IMG/VR virus record: IMGVR_UViG_3300021963_004241
Location: 47,182 to 111,181 of that record
Length of the DNA stretch: 64,000 nt
Strand: one strand, 5' to 3'
Source of the DNA: a virus
Position 1 is the stretch's first letter. The number at the start of each line of letters is the position of its first letter. The notes below the pieces were generated by a model that was given only the letters and a program-made list of their open reading frames with translations, was not told the DNA's origin and made no database searches. The translations under genes and the position numbers were made by a program. Positions 1 to 9,086 of the stretch are shown here, piece by piece.

Positions 1-3000
1 GGAGTTAGAAGCAGCAATAGATGCCAGTGCTGTAGTAGGACCGTTGCTAAGAATGCTGATCAGATTGTTTAGATTAGCGATTACTCTAAGATCAAACGTA
101 CTGTCAGATGCCTGAGATACTAGCAAATCTCTAGTTTTAGTGAATGCTAAGATAGTAGCAGTCTTTTGTGCTGTGCTAACAACATTAGTAGAAGTTAAAT
201 TTCTATAATATGATAATGCAGACTTGATAGTTGCTAGGTTGCTATTGAACATAGCATCAAATCCAACAGCATCGATTACATATCCTACGTCACGTTGGCA
301 AGTTGATACATTATAAGTAAAGCCGTCTCCTGGTCCTACTAGTAGAGAGTAAGAGTTTACTAGACCGCTCAAACTGGCAGTTAGTGCTGTGTCAATATTG
401 ATTCTACCAGTAGACACACCAGTGACCGCCGGGCTTTCATATGACAACACTCTATAATTTTGACCGGCATAACCGAATACGTATTGACCTGTATTCAGTT
501 TAGCAATAGTTGTAGTATCTGTTAGTGCAGTAATACTAATTTGTTTACTGCCAACTGCACCGTGATATGTTCTACCAACCAATTGTTGATCAGTTGACAC
601 TGTCAGCGCCATGTATGTGTAACTATCTCTTAGATTGGCAACTGCTTCACCAGTGCCCCCAGATCTTACATAACCACCTGTGGTATAGTTAATAACTGAG
701 TATACATTTAATGGATCATCGTCGTTGAATAGTAACGCTGTTGAATTCTTCTGTGTAGTGATATCGTCAACATCAGTTAAGAATAGTTTCTTACTCTGTC
801 TAATAGTAACTGACTGCGAGTTAGGAACCGATGCATAAAGTCCTGTAGTACCATCTGCTCTGGTAGTGGATGCCAATACAAGTTTAATTACTCCAGTTGG
901 TAATCCTGAAGTATTAATACTATTGATAGTATAAGTTAATATTCTCGGCATCAATCTTACTACAGGTGTTATGGTACCGCCGCTGACATAAGTTGTCACT
1001 GTTGCGTTAGCATAAGAAATACTACCCGGAGTTGAAGCTGTAATAACTACGACACCGTTGTATCCTGCCGGACTAATTCCTGAAATTGTAACAGTAGATC
1101 CTACTAGGAATGGAGTTACGTATGGTCCTGCTATTGTAGCGGTACCTGTCGGAGTTCCTATGACATTACATAGAACTTCAACATAAGTGGTAGTACAGGC
1201 AGTAACTTGCCAATAGTCATTGTATCCTGTATAGACAGTAAATCCGCTGATTCTGATCTGATCGCCCACTGCATATGGCGCAGAACCTTGTGCGCTGGCA
1301 AATGTAAATCTAGCCGTAGTTCCGTTAGCAAAAGTAAATGTAGAACTGGCTAAAGAAGTTAGTGTAGTTGATGCCTGGACAGGATTAAATGTAACAGTCG
1401 CTGTTCCGCCTCCATTGCCACTAGCACCGGTTATACTGATAGGTGTTAACGAGTAAGTTCCAGTGGCAGCACTAGTATCGAGATTAAGAGTGATAGTACC
1501 ACCGGAAGTATCAACACTGTCAACTACAAATAAATTTTTACTACTGTTGTAATTTAATAAACCAGATAATGTTCCGCCGGCGTATGGAAGTCCGGATACC
1601 TGTACATAATCTTGGCTAGCAAAGTAACCTGCCGCTATTGATCCTACTGCTAACTGTGTCTTAGCACCTTTAGTTACGGCTGTAAAACTAACTCCAGTCT
1701 GTGCGTTAGAATTCTTAAAGTGCGCTATTTCGATCTGGCTGTCAGTTAATGGAATATAGGTATAATTGTTAATGTAAAGCTCAACACCGTTTTGAGCGTT
1801 AGAATATTGTCCTACATTATAAATTGTTGCAGATTGGCTGAAAGGATATCTTGTTCTTACGGCATCTGGAATTTCTTTTGGATCGCTGCCCTCTGCTCTT
1901 AACGCATACACACCGTTGGCGCTTGATCCACCAACTGAACGGATCTGTCCACCGTTTAATGCATAATAAGCATTGTAGCAGTAGTAAGTGAACATACCAA
2001 CTGCTTCACTGATACCGCCATTGGTAGTAAACAGACCGTAACCCATGTCGTTAAGTTGCGTCCAGTCGTTACTTAAAATACTTCTATTACCAGCTGTAAT
2101 CAGTTCAAACAGTTCAGCAACGGTTCCACCGGTTCCGGATGCTGTTTCACCGCTGATAAAACTTACAGTGCTAGTAGTACAATCTGTTACAGTCCATACA
2201 CCGTTATATCCTGTAGCAGTAGTACCAAATCCTGTTACTGTAATTTGATTACCAACAGTAAACGGTGCAGTTCCTCTGGTTGCGAATGTAATGGTTGCCA
2301 CACTTCCTGTTCCGGCAACTGTACAAGGTGTGATCAAACCAGCTAATGCATTGGTGTAAGGGGTTGATGAATCTAACACTAGAGTAGCACTAGATCCAGT
2401 TGGATTGTAAACAAAGTTACGTAGATAGTTTACTTTGTAGTTGACTCCCTGTACTGTAAAGATACAAGGTAACTGTGGTCTTCTAAATAGTTGATCTACT
2501 TCAAGAGTAAAATTGTCAGTCTTTGATTTAATTCTAAATCTTTGATTACCAGTGTATCCGTCTACAAAGATACCTCCACGGAATGATTGTTTGTTGATAC
2601 TAGCAGAGAATATAGATCCTTGCTGTGAATACGGAGACTTAGTAAGTATTTGTCCTTCGGGGTCAAGTACCTGCGCCATTCCACCGTGACCTTGTACAGT
2701 AATCTGCCTTAAAATATTAGCATCATTTAATAAGAATACATCCATTTCTGAATTATTCTTAGGGAAGTTTACTTGGCTAGGTTGATCTAGCATCTGAGAA
2801 ATAACATTGACTAGTGTAGATAATGTTGTTCTGGAGCTAGGAATATTTTGACTAGGGTTACCTGGCTCAGCAGTTAGCGCAAAGTTGATGACCTGAACAG
2901 CATCTGGGTCTGTGTTTAATCTTGTATGAGGTGTGTTTGTAACGACCTTGTCAGCCAGTGTACCTAAGTGTGCTACAGCAGCAAGAGTTAATGGTTTCTG

Positions 3001-5400
3001 ACTTCCCGATCCAACCGGAGTTAATCCTGCGTCGACAGAACCAGTTAATCCAATGGCTATAAGTCCACTGGTACTTTGATAATATTTTAATGCAGATTCA
3101 ACAGATCTGGTATAGCTGCCATAGATTAAATCGTAGGCCAACGCATCGACCATTAACCCCACGTCTCTTTCGCATAGTGTTTGATTATATGGAACTAGTC
3201 CCGGTAATGTGTTTACATAAGCTACTACTTCTTTTTGTAAGAATAATCTGTTCAAACTTAATAGAGTTGAAGCGTTATAGTTCTTACCGATATTGTTAAT
3301 AATAGGCCAGATTGGTCTAGAGTTATCTCTTAGATAATGATAACCGTATTCAAGAACAGTTCGCAAATACCAATTTCCCGCCGTAGCAGTTGTTGTACTG
3401 GTTAACTCATCATAAACCTGTACAGTAAATTGTGTTGAAGAAACGATGCTTCTAACAATACCTTCGCCTCGATTCATTCCAAATACTTTACCTAACCAGT
3501 TAACATTGGCACTAGCAGTACCAATAGTTACGGTGATAAGACCGTTTATTCCGCTAGGTGTTGCTGTAGTATTAAGAGCATCAGCATAGTTAGGACCGCT
3601 CAAGCCTGTTACTCTGAGATTATCGATTACAGGATCTCTTCTGAAGTAAATCTGGGTATACGGACTGGTACTGATTCCTGGTTTAGGTCTAATTAAAGTT
3701 CTACGGAATTCTTCACCAATTAAAGATATATTTGGTGGAATACGCAAAGGTAAGTTTTCTTCAAATACACCAGACTCCATCTGGATGGTAATTTGCTTAT
3801 TCTTTACAAGTTCGCCATAGAGTAATTCTTCACCGTTAATAAATTCACCCTGCAAGATACCTACATCAAACATTTCGTTATTACCGCTACCTGCAGGATA
3901 ACCATTTGCTGGTGTATCTAGAGATGCACTATGGCTTAATATTTCTGCTACAGCGCCAGAAGTTGCTCCTTTGATACCTAACCCTTCTCTGATGTCTTGA
4001 GATCTTGGATCAACGCTCTTTGAAAAATCTGTTTTGATTCCGTTAGTGAATATAAAAAGTCTAGGCAATCTTACTGTAACTGTTGGGATAGCTGTATATC
4101 CAGTTCCGCCAGCTAATAAAGAGACCGTTGTAACAACCCCGTCAGTAACGTTGGCCACTGCGCTAGCTCCACTACCAGTTCCGGAAATCGTAACACTGAC
4201 TGGTCCGTACCCAGTGCCCCCATCGAAGATACTTAATTCTGTTACTTTATATGTTAGATTAAATGTTGCACCGGCACCAATTGCTGTTAGTTGAGACCCT
4301 GGTGCAGAAGTTACTGTAGTTGATACATTAGTAGTTCCAGGTAAACTGCTATAGTTTCCAGAACTTAGTCTTTGATAAGTTAGGATAGCACCATTTGATG
4401 TGTTAATAGACAACACTCTATAAGATGCTTGTGCAGAATATGAACCGCCCTGGATGGTTAGCACGTCGCCGACACGATAACCAGTTCCTGTATTATTTAG
4501 AGCTTCAACTTCAACAGTCATTCTAGCTCTAATGTCTGCGCCCGAACCGCTGTTAGGAGCAGTTTCGATTTTAGTTAATGTACAAGCCAAACCGTCGTTA
4601 TAGGTTAATTTTTTAGCATATACACTAAGTTCGTATAATGATTCAGTTATGACTCTTTCGGCTTCTTTAACTGCTCTTTCAAGAGTCCTAAATGCGTATG
4701 CCGGAGATCTTCCCTTTCTACTATCGGGAATATCTGTTCGATTATCGTTTCCTCCTAGATTCACATATAAAGAAGTTGTGCTGGCAAAACTAGAAGCATC
4801 AACATACGACTTAGTAGCAGCGATTAGGCCGCCATAATTATCATCGTCTTCTGCCCTAGGGGATCTTGACAGAACCAAAGGTCCAGTCATAGTTCCAAAC
4901 GCTCTGTTGGTTATACCTGTAGCAGGATCTATAGCACTAACACCAGCTATACTTAATTTAGAATCTACATATGATTTTTTAGCAGCATCGTCCGCTGCCA
5001 CAGGATCTGCAAGATTTTTAATTCTTCGTGCTATTCCGTCCGAAGTAGCGTTAAGATCGCCGCCCAATGCTGGACTTTTATCATTTACTATGCTCTGATT
5101 TAATGCTGTAAATGTAACTGTTCCGGCTGTTTCGTCGTGTGTGATAGTTAATCCTGTTGCGGCAACTAATCGACGGAATTCCATTCCTGTCTGATTATTG
5201 TTAACTACTAGGATTTTTTGTTGTTGATTGAGATACGATCCAGGAACGTCGTCGAGTCCTGTAAATCTTAGTCGTTCCCCTAATCCTAAAGAGCTGTAAA
5301 GCTCTTGGAAATTATCGTTTACTTTCTTAAACGAGTCGCGAATACTATCGCCTGTGCCGTCATTATCGGTTAAACCAACATCAATTATTTTTCTTGCCAT
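1..5400 (-). CDS. Giant tail-fibre/baseplate-like structural protein (C-terminus outside window)
   Basis: The reading frame is open from an ATG at 5400 through base 1, so at least 1800 residues are present and the C-terminus is missing. The N-terminus MARKIIDVGLTDNDGTGDSI and the following NDNFQELY resemble the head of T4-like marine phage fibre/baseplate proteins. Around residues 210-250 a DNRTD...AFRTLERAVKEAERV stretch resembles the start of a pectate-lyase-like beta-helix. Long Gly/Thr/Val/Ser-rich repeats follow. A CxRDVGxxVDAxxxD module occurs twice, near residues 740 and 1700. A TAAATA late-promoter-like box lies about 30 bases upstream. It is virtually certain to be a virion protein; its exact place in the particle is inferred. 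Confidence 0.85.
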   Translation of the reverse strand, partial: MARKIIDVGLTDNDGTGDSIRDSFKKVNDNFQELYSSLGLGERLRFTGLDDVPGSYLNQQQKILVVNNNQTGMEFRRLVAATGLTITHDETAGTVTFTALNQSIVNDKSPALGGDLNATSDGIARRIKNLADPVAADDAAKKSYVDSKLSIAGVSAIDPATGITNRAFGTMTGPLVLSRSPRAEDDDNYGGLIAATKSYVDASSFASTTSLYVNLGGNDNRTDIPDSRKGRSPAYAFRTLERAVKEAERVITESLYELSVYAKKLTYNDGLACTLTKIETAPNSGSGADIRARMTVEVEALNNTGTGYRVGDVLTIQGGSYSAQASYRVLSINTSNGAILTYQRLSSGNYSSLPGTTNVSTTVTSAPGSQLTAIGAGATFNLTYKVTELSIFDGGTGYGPVSVTISGTGSGASAVANVTDGVVTTVSLLAGGTGYTAIPTVTVRLPRLFIFTNGIKTDFSKSVDPRSQDIREGLGIKGATSGAVAEILSHSASLDTPANGYPAGSGNNEMFDVGILQGEFINGEELLYGELVKNKQITIQMESGVFEENLPLRIPPNISLIGEEFRRTLIRPKPGISTSPYTQIYFRRDPVIDNLRVTGLSGPNYADALNTTATPSGINGLITVTIGTASANVNWLGKVFGMNRGEGIVRSIVSSTQFTVQVYDELTSTTTATAGNWYLRTVLEYGYHYLRDNSRPIWPIINNIGKNYNASTLLSLNRLFLQKEVVAYVNTLPGLVPYNQTLCERDVGLMVDALAYDLIYGSYTRSVESALKYYQSTSGLIAIGLTGSVDAGLTPVGSGSQKPLTLAAVAHLGTLADKVVTNTPHTRLNTDPDAVQVINFALTAEPGNPSQNIPSSRTTLSTLVNVISQMLDQPSQVNFPKNNSEMDVFLLNDANILRQITVQGHGGMAQVLDPEGQILTKSPYSQQGSIFSASINKQSFRGGIFVDGYTGNQRFRIKSKTDNFTLEVDQLFRRPQLPCIFTVQGVNYKVNYLRNFVYNPTGSSATLVLDSSTPYTNALAGLITPCTVAGTGSVATITFATRGTAPFTVGNQITVTGFGTTATGYNGVWTVTDCTTSTVSFISGETASGTGGTVAELFELITAGNRSILSNDWTQLNDMGYGLFTTNGGISEAVGMFTYYCYNAYYALNGGQIRSVGGSSANGVYALRAEGSDPKEIPDAVRTRYPFSQSATIYNVGQYSNAQNGVELYINNYTYIPLTDSQIEIAHFKNSNAQTGVSFTAVTKGAKTQLAVGSIAAGYFASQDYVQVSGLPYAGGTLSGLLNYNSSKNLFVVDSVDTSGGTITLNLDTSAATGTYSLTPISITGASGNGGGTATVTFNPVQASTTLTSLASSTFTFANGTTARFTFASAQGSAPYAVGDQIRISGFTVYTGYNDYWQVTACTTTYVEVLCNVIGTPTGTATIAGPYVTPFLVGSTVTISGISPAGYNGVVVITASTPGSISYANATVTTYVSGGTITPVVRLMPRILTYTINSINTSGLPTGVIKLVLASTTRADGTTGLYASVPNSQSVTIRQSKKLFLTDVDDITTQKNSTALLFNDDDPLNVYSVINYTTGGYVRSGGTGEAVANLRDSYTYMALTVSTDQQLVGRTYHGAVGSKQISITALTDTTTIAKLNTGQYVFGYAGQNYRVLSYESPAVTGVSTGRINIDTALTASLSGLVNSYSLLVGPGDGFTYNVSTCQRDVGYVIDAVGFDAMFNSNLATIKSALSYYRNLTSTNVVSTAQKTATILAFTKTRDLLVSQASDSTFDLRVIANLNNLISILSNGPTTALASIAASNS

Positions 5401-5430
5401 GTTCAATACCCTGGAAAAATGGTTACTTCA

Positions 5431-5439
5431 ATATTTAGC
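5431..5439 (-). promoter_or_regulatory. Late-promoter-like box GCTAAATAT
   Basis: On the minus strand the sequence reads GCTAAATAT about 30 bases before the giant fibre start. It matches the T4-type late consensus core TAAATA that recurs before many starts in this window. Confidence 0.5.
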
Positions 5440-5460
5440 CCAAAGTTTGATAAGCCTAAT

Positions 5461-5468
5461 GTAAATAT
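5461..5468 (+). promoter_or_regulatory. Late-promoter-like box GTAAATAT
   Basis: GTAAATAT ends 3 bases before the ATG of the zinc-ribbon gene and is back-to-back with the box that serves the opposite strand. Confidence 0.45.
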
Positions 5469-5471
5469 TAG

Positions 5472-5759
5472 ATGTTCTTAGATATTGAGACAGTCGTTTC
5501 GGAATATAAACGACCAAGCAAATTAGGCAATGAGCACACCTACACGCGAACTAAAACTGTCGCAGTGTTTAGGTGTGATAATTGTAATGAAATCTTTAAA
5601 AGAGATCTAAAGAAGATTGATCGCAAACGATTAAGCAACAACTACTTTCACGTGTGCTCAAACTGCGATGCCAAGAGATTTGCCCAAAGAAAAGGTGTAG
5701 AGCAAAAGAATATATGGAATTTGCCGGCTAGCAGCAATTTACCTGTGGGAAAATATTAG
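5472..5759 (+). CDS. Small zinc-ribbon-like phage protein
   Basis: This is a 95-residue basic protein with two CxxC pairs (CDNC near residue 35 and CSNC near residue 62), the spacing of a zinc ribbon or zinc finger. It is rich in Lys and Arg, so nucleic-acid binding is plausible but unproven. The gene is transcribed away from the giant fibre gene and its stop codon overlaps the end of the convergent iscA-like gene by 4 bases. I do not recognise a named family, although similar short proteins are common in T4-like marine phages. Confidence 0.7.
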   Translation: MFLDIETVVSEYKRPSKLGNEHTYTRTKTVAVFRCDNCNEIFKRDLKKIDRKRLSNNYFHVCSNCDAKRFAQRKGVEQKNIWNLPASSNLPVGKY

Positions 5760-6076
5760 ATCCTAAAAGATTCTCCACACCCGCATCGATCTTTTTCTAA
5801 AGGATTTATAAAGTCGAACCCTTCGTTTAGCCCGTTACGTTTCCAATCCATTGTTAGTCCTTCTAAAAACGTAAGACTTTTTGGATCTACGAATACGTGT
5901 ACTCCGTAGCTCACAAAGCTAATATCTTCTAATCTAACGGAATCTACGTATTCTAAAGCGTAGGCATACCCGCTGCAACCGGTAGTTTTAACTCCGATTC
6001 GGATACCTAATCCTTTGCCTCTGCGTTCTATTTGTTGTTTTACTTTATCGGCTGCTAACTCAGTCAGTGATATCAT
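5756..6076 (-). CDS. iscA: A-type iron-sulphur carrier (IscA/HesB family)
   Basis: A 106-residue protein with the full A-type carrier signature: TTGCSGY near residue 33 and the C-terminal RCGCGESF, which together give the three cluster-binding cysteines. A-type carriers accept Fe-S clusters from the IscU scaffold and pass them to client proteins. It is the last gene of a minus-strand set sod-iscU-iscA and overlaps iscU by 17 bases, so translation is probably coupled. IscA-like genes are known in marine phages; having the scaffold protein beside it is less usual. The family call is firm; the client proteins are inferred to include the radical SAM enzymes downstream in the window. Confidence 0.93.
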   Translation of the reverse strand: MISLTELAADKVKQQIERRGKGLGIRIGVKTTGCSGYAYALEYVDSVRLEDISFVSYGVHVFVDPKSLTFLEGLTMDWKRNGLNEGFDFINPLEKDRCGCGESFRI

Positions 6077-6446
6077 GTTTCTTTTTGTAGTCTTCTATGG
6101 CTGCTTTAATTGCGTCTTCTGCTAGGATAGAACAATGTATTTTAACCGGAGGGAGCGCAAGCTCTTCTGCAATCTGACTATTCTTAATCTGTGTTGCTTG
6201 GTCAAGCGTTTTGCCCTTAACCCATTCAGTGACCAATGAACTGCTCGCAATAGCACTTCCGCAACCATAAGTTTTAAACTTAGCATCTTCGATAATTCCT
6301 TGATTATTAACTTTGATTTGCAATTTCATTACATCACCACAGGCAGGTGCACCGACCATTCCTGTGCCAATAGTATCATCTATTTCGAACTTGCCCACAT
6401 TTCGTGGATTTTCATAATGATCAATTACTTTTTCAGAATATGCCAT
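6060..6446 (-). CDS. iscU: Iron-sulphur cluster scaffold IscU
   Basis: A 128-residue IscU of normal length. It starts MAYSEKVIDHYENPRNVG and has all three scaffold cysteines: GAPACGD, TYGCGSAIASSS and KIHCSILAEDA. The LPPVK motif recognised by the HscA chaperone is present just before the third cysteine. No cysteine desulphurase or HscA gene is visible here, so the phage protein would have to use host IscS and HscA. It sits one base downstream of the superoxide dismutase stop and overlaps iscA. This looks like a functional, not degenerate, copy. Confidence 0.95.
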   Translation of the reverse strand: MAYSEKVIDHYENPRNVGKFEIDDTIGTGMVGAPACGDVMKLQIKVNNQGIIEDAKFKTYGCGSAIASSSLVTEWVKGKTLDQATQIKNSQIAEELALPPVKIHCSILAEDAIKAAIEDYKKKHDITD

Positions 6447-6447
6447 A

Positions 6448-7002
6448 TTAAACTCCTAGTCTAGTATTAACAACATCCCAATCGATTATTCTCCAAATAT
6501 TTGATAGGTATTTGGCCTTATCTTGTTGATAATCTAATGCCCAGGCGTGTTCCCAAGCATCTATCAACAGAGCAATCTTCATCGTGTTTTTGTATTCGTG
6601 ATTGTGTATGGTATGCAAGTCTCCAGCGGTGTCCATGTAGATCCAATTTGATCCTTGTGCTGCCATAAACTCTTTTTCAAATGCTTTTTTAAATTCTTCA
6701 AAGCTTCCATATTTTTCTTCGATTAAATCCTTGCTTGCACCAATAGCTTTATTTGCAGCTCTTGGGGGAGTTAGATTATTGAAAAATAAATTATGAAGGA
6801 CAGCACCTCCGTAGTTAAAATCCGGGTCGCCTTCACCTTTATTATATCTCTCTGAATACTTAGAAGCAAGCCCATCGTAATGGTATTTTATAGTTGCTTC
6901 GCTCATAACGGGATCAAGCTCATCTTTTTTAAATTTGAGCTTATCTTGTTTTAATTCTCGTTGATCTTTAGATTCTGTTAAACTTTTAATAAAATGTAGC
7001 AT
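6448..7002 (-). CDS. Fe/Mn superoxide dismutase
   Basis: A 184-residue member of the iron/manganese superoxide dismutase family, which converts superoxide to oxygen and hydrogen peroxide. The signature DAWEHAWALDY (canonical DxWEHxxxLxY) lies near residue 148. The N-terminal ligand histidine is in IKYHYDGLA and another is in GGAVLHNLFF. The N-terminus carries a basic, charged extension of about 35 residues before the catalytic domain. There is no signal peptide, so it should act in the host cytoplasm. A TAAATA box lies 5 bases before the ATG. Its pairing with iscU-iscA suggests protection of Fe-S clusters. Whether it uses Fe or Mn cannot be told safely by eye. Confidence 0.93.
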   Translation of the reverse strand: MLHFIKSLTESKDQRELKQDKLKFKKDELDPVMSEATIKYHYDGLASKYSERYNKGEGDPDFNYGGAVLHNLFFNNLTPPRAANKAIGASKDLIEEKYGSFEEFKKAFEKEFMAAQGSNWIYMDTAGDLHTIHNHEYKNTMKIALLIDAWEHAWALDYQQDKAKYLSNIWRIIDWDVVNTRLGV

Positions 7003-7007
7003 ACCTA

Positions 7008-7013
7008 TATTTA
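7008..7013 (-). promoter_or_regulatory. Late-promoter-like TAAATA box for sod-iscU-iscA
   Basis: Minus-strand GGTAAATATAGGT directly precedes the ATG at 7002. It faces another box on the plus strand at 7020. Confidence 0.5.
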
Positions 7014-7019
7014 CCGCGC

Positions 7020-7025
7020 TAAATA
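7020..7025 (+). promoter_or_regulatory. Late-promoter-like TAAATA box
   Basis: GCTAAATATT lies 21 bases before the ATG at 7047 and is followed by a clear AAGGAGA ribosome binding site at about 7032-7038. Confidence 0.5.
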
Positions 7026-7046
7026 TTCCACAAGGAGATTTATAAA

Positions 7047-7334
7047 ATGCTTGGATTACTCAAAAAACTTTTTGGCGGTAAAACTGAAGAGGCACCAAAA
7101 GCAGAAGCCCCATACAAGGTTGAAGCACCTACTACTGTAGCAGAACAAGCTACTGAGGCAATGGTAGCATCTACAGCACCAGCTGCTTGGCCATTCCCAG
7201 ATGCACAAAAGCCTGCGGAACCCGTAGCAGAAGCTGCACCTAAAAAGAAAAAAGCGCCAGCAAAAAAGGCTGCTCCAAAAACTAAAGCAGCCCCTGCTGA
7301 GAAAAAACCACGTACTAAGAAATCAAAGTCCTAA
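7047..7334 (+). CDS. Lys/Ala/Pro-rich histone-H1-like small protein
   Basis: A 95-residue low-complexity protein. The N-terminus MLGLLKKLFGGK is a short amphipathic segment. An acidic, Ala/Pro/Glu-rich middle follows, and then a strongly basic C-terminus with repeated KKKKAPAKKAAPKTKAA-type blocks like the tail of histone H1 or AlgP-type proteins. DNA or RNA binding is likely from composition alone. It has an AAGGAG ribosome binding site and a TAAATA box, suggesting late expression. Its stop overlaps the end of the convergent uvdE gene by 12 bases. No specific family can be named. Confidence 0.7.
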   Translation: MLGLLKKLFGGKTEEAPKAEAPYKVEAPTTVAEQATEAMVASTAPAAWPFPDAQKPAEPVAEAAPKKKKAPAKKAAPKTKAAPAEKKPRTKKSKS

Positions 7335-8348
7335 GCTTTTGGCTTCTTCGTAAAGTGCAAAGCTGGCTAAATTCTTAGCCTTGCTTTCGCACATAATGTC
7401 GTGTGTTTCTCTAAAGCTCAGAGCCCATCTGTTAACTGCTGTATTCCAGTAGAAGTCAGAATGAGCTCTGAGTTTTGCTTTCTTGTAACCATTTTCTAGA
7501 AGAACGGGATAGTCGGGCATTGTATTTGAGCAATGTCCATTGAGAATATCTTCACGGCTAACGGAATAGTGACACACAGGACGAACACCACGCCAGCTAT
7601 CAATGACTTTCTGCACTCGGGCATCTGTTGGTACAATATACTCACCTTCACGACACCAGTGATGATGTATATCGAGCACGATAGGTACAACATCAGAAAT
7701 AGTAAGACAGTCATCTAACCCCCAAGCGTTTTCTTCGTTTTCAATAGTAATAGTATTACGTGCTTCGGGTGTTAGGCGAGCCAACGCAGCACGTATTCCA
7801 TCGGGGCCTCGTCGACCCGCGATATGAACGTTGATTTTAAAGTCTTGAAACGTTTGACCAAACCCCATCCAGCGAGCCATGTCCACATGGTATTCAAACT
7901 CCTCAATTGATCGATTTACAATATCATCGTTATCAGATGCAAGCACAGTAAACTGGCCAGGGTGAAAAGACAACCGAACATTATTCGAACGAGCCACATC
8001 TCCGATTTGTCCAAATCCTCTTTCGCAATAGTTTCTAGTATCGGGAAGCCGCCAAAACCAGCTCCAAGTAGGCTCAGTGTAGACAGGAAGTATATCGCTG
8101 CTGAGTCGTACCATTCTAAGATTTTCATCGAGCCCTCCTACACGCTCTACAAGTTTACGAGTTGCTTCGATGTTTTGGACCATTAGATCCCACAGCTTTT
8201 GTTCAGCAACTGCCTTGTCTTGTCTATTTAACCAGGCCACTGTAGTAGCACCAGTGTTGTAGATCTTACACTCATCTTTGGGTTTAATACCGTCCACTTG
8301 ATCAGGGCGGTCGATCCATTTGCAGGCAAAGCCGATACGTTTAGTCAT
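7323..8348 (-). CDS. uvsE: UV damage endonuclease (UvdE/UvsE family)
   Basis: A 341-residue protein matching the UV damage endonuclease family, a TIM-barrel enzyme that nicks DNA 5' of UV photoproducts and other lesions. Recognisable family blocks are RIGFACKW at the N-terminus, LRMVRLSSDILP, VRLSFHPGQFTVLAS, ENEENAWGLDD, VPIVLDIHHHW, and ARAHSDFYW near the C-terminus; these carry the metal-binding His, Glu and Asp residues. A near-consensus TTGACA-17-TATACT promoter lies directly upstream, so it may be expressed early from host polymerase. The gene is full length and appears intact. Confidence 0.93.
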   Translation of the reverse strand: MTKRIGFACKWIDRPDQVDGIKPKDECKIYNTGATTVAWLNRQDKAVAEQKLWDLMVQNIEATRKLVERVGGLDENLRMVRLSSDILPVYTEPTWSWFWRLPDTRNYCERGFGQIGDVARSNNVRLSFHPGQFTVLASDNDDIVNRSIEEFEYHVDMARWMGFGQTFQDFKINVHIAGRRGPDGIRAALARLTPEARNTITIENEENAWGLDDCLTISDVVPIVLDIHHHWCREGEYIVPTDARVQKVIDSWRGVRPVCHYSVSREDILNGHCSNTMPDYPVLLENGYKKAKLRAHSDFYWNTAVNRWALSFRETHDIMCESKAKNLASFALYEEAKSLGL

Positions 8349-8354
8349 ATAAGC

Positions 8355-8383
8355 AGTATAACGTCATTAACGCCAGTTGTCAA
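8355..8383 (-). promoter_or_regulatory. Sigma70-type promoter for the UvdE gene
   Basis: Minus-strand TTGACA, 17 bases, TATACT, ending 6 bases before the ATG at 8348. It lies inside the 3' end of the glycosyltransferase gene. Confidence 0.75.
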
Positions 8384-9086
8384 CAATAACAGGATCTTCA
8401 ACATCGTGTGGATTTGGAGTTCCGTGGAATGCCAATATACAAGTACCTTTTGGAACTATAGGATCGATTACTTGTTTAAAGAAGAACTGACCTCCTCTTC
8501 TTTCTAACTCGGATTGATTTCTAATTTCCCATTTATAACTGCGTATCCATTCTGCTGGAAAAAATTTAATCTCGTCTCTGTATAAAGACCAGATGTATTC
8601 CTGGTCTCCGGCAAATCTACTGCATATATTAGGATCTTGTTCTATTGTAGTCCATATCCTAGAGTAGTTGTCTCCTCGCCATTTTAACACAGCACTGCCT
8701 AACTTAGGTGCTCGGTATCCGAATACTCTTCCGACATCTTCTAATCCTACAAATTTGTCAGGTTCAAAAGAAAAAAAGTGATCGATGTTTTTTACAATAA
8801 CCATGTCAAGGTCTATAAAGAAGTTGGTATCTTTAGAATCGAAATGACCTTTTTTAAAAATATACGGTTTCCACCACCATCCTCGATAGTTTCCGGCAGG
8901 CAGCATTCTTATATCTATATCAGGATTTAACCCTGCCGCATTATCTGTAAAGCAGATAAAATTATAGGGCAAGGTTAAATTTCTAGATATCATGTTGAAT
9001 AGTTTGTTAACATACTCGGGGCCGTATTTGTCCCCGTGTTTCAAACAGACAATATTAACCTTCGTAGGTTGCGCTGTTTCCTGCAT
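8367..9086 (-). CDS. Glycosyltransferase-like protein (GT-A fold, DxD)
   Basis: I place the start at the ATG at 9086, because a longer frame would run deeper into the upstream gene; this gives 239 residues. The N-terminus VNIVCLKHGDKYGPEYVNKL and the block FIDLDMVIVKNIDHF near residue 95 resemble GT-A glycosyltransferases, with DLD as the sugar-nucleotide/metal DxD motif. The middle has GWWWKPYIFKKG and GDQEYIW. A related use would be glycosylation of a virion or host component. It overlaps the QueD-like gene by about 30 bases, so the two are translated from one message. Donor and acceptor are unknown. Confidence 0.7.
   Translation of the reverse strand: MQETAQPTKVNIVCLKHGDKYGPEYVNKLFNMISRNLTLPYNFICFTDNAAGLNPDIDIRMLPAGNYRGWWWKPYIFKKGHFDSKDTNFFIDLDMVIVKNIDHFFSFEPDKFVGLEDVGRVFGYRAPKLGSAVLKWRGDNYSRIWTTIEQDPNICSRFAGDQEYIWSLYRDEIKFFPAEWIRSYKWEIRNQSELERRGGQFFFKQVIDPIVPKGTCILAFHGTPNPHDVEDPVIVDNWR

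Noticed and set aside
2045-5098. Several plus-strand open frames of 60-90 codons
   Set aside because: All lie opposite the giant minus-strand fibre gene, have low-complexity Val/Pro/Thr content and no ribosome sites. They are shadows.
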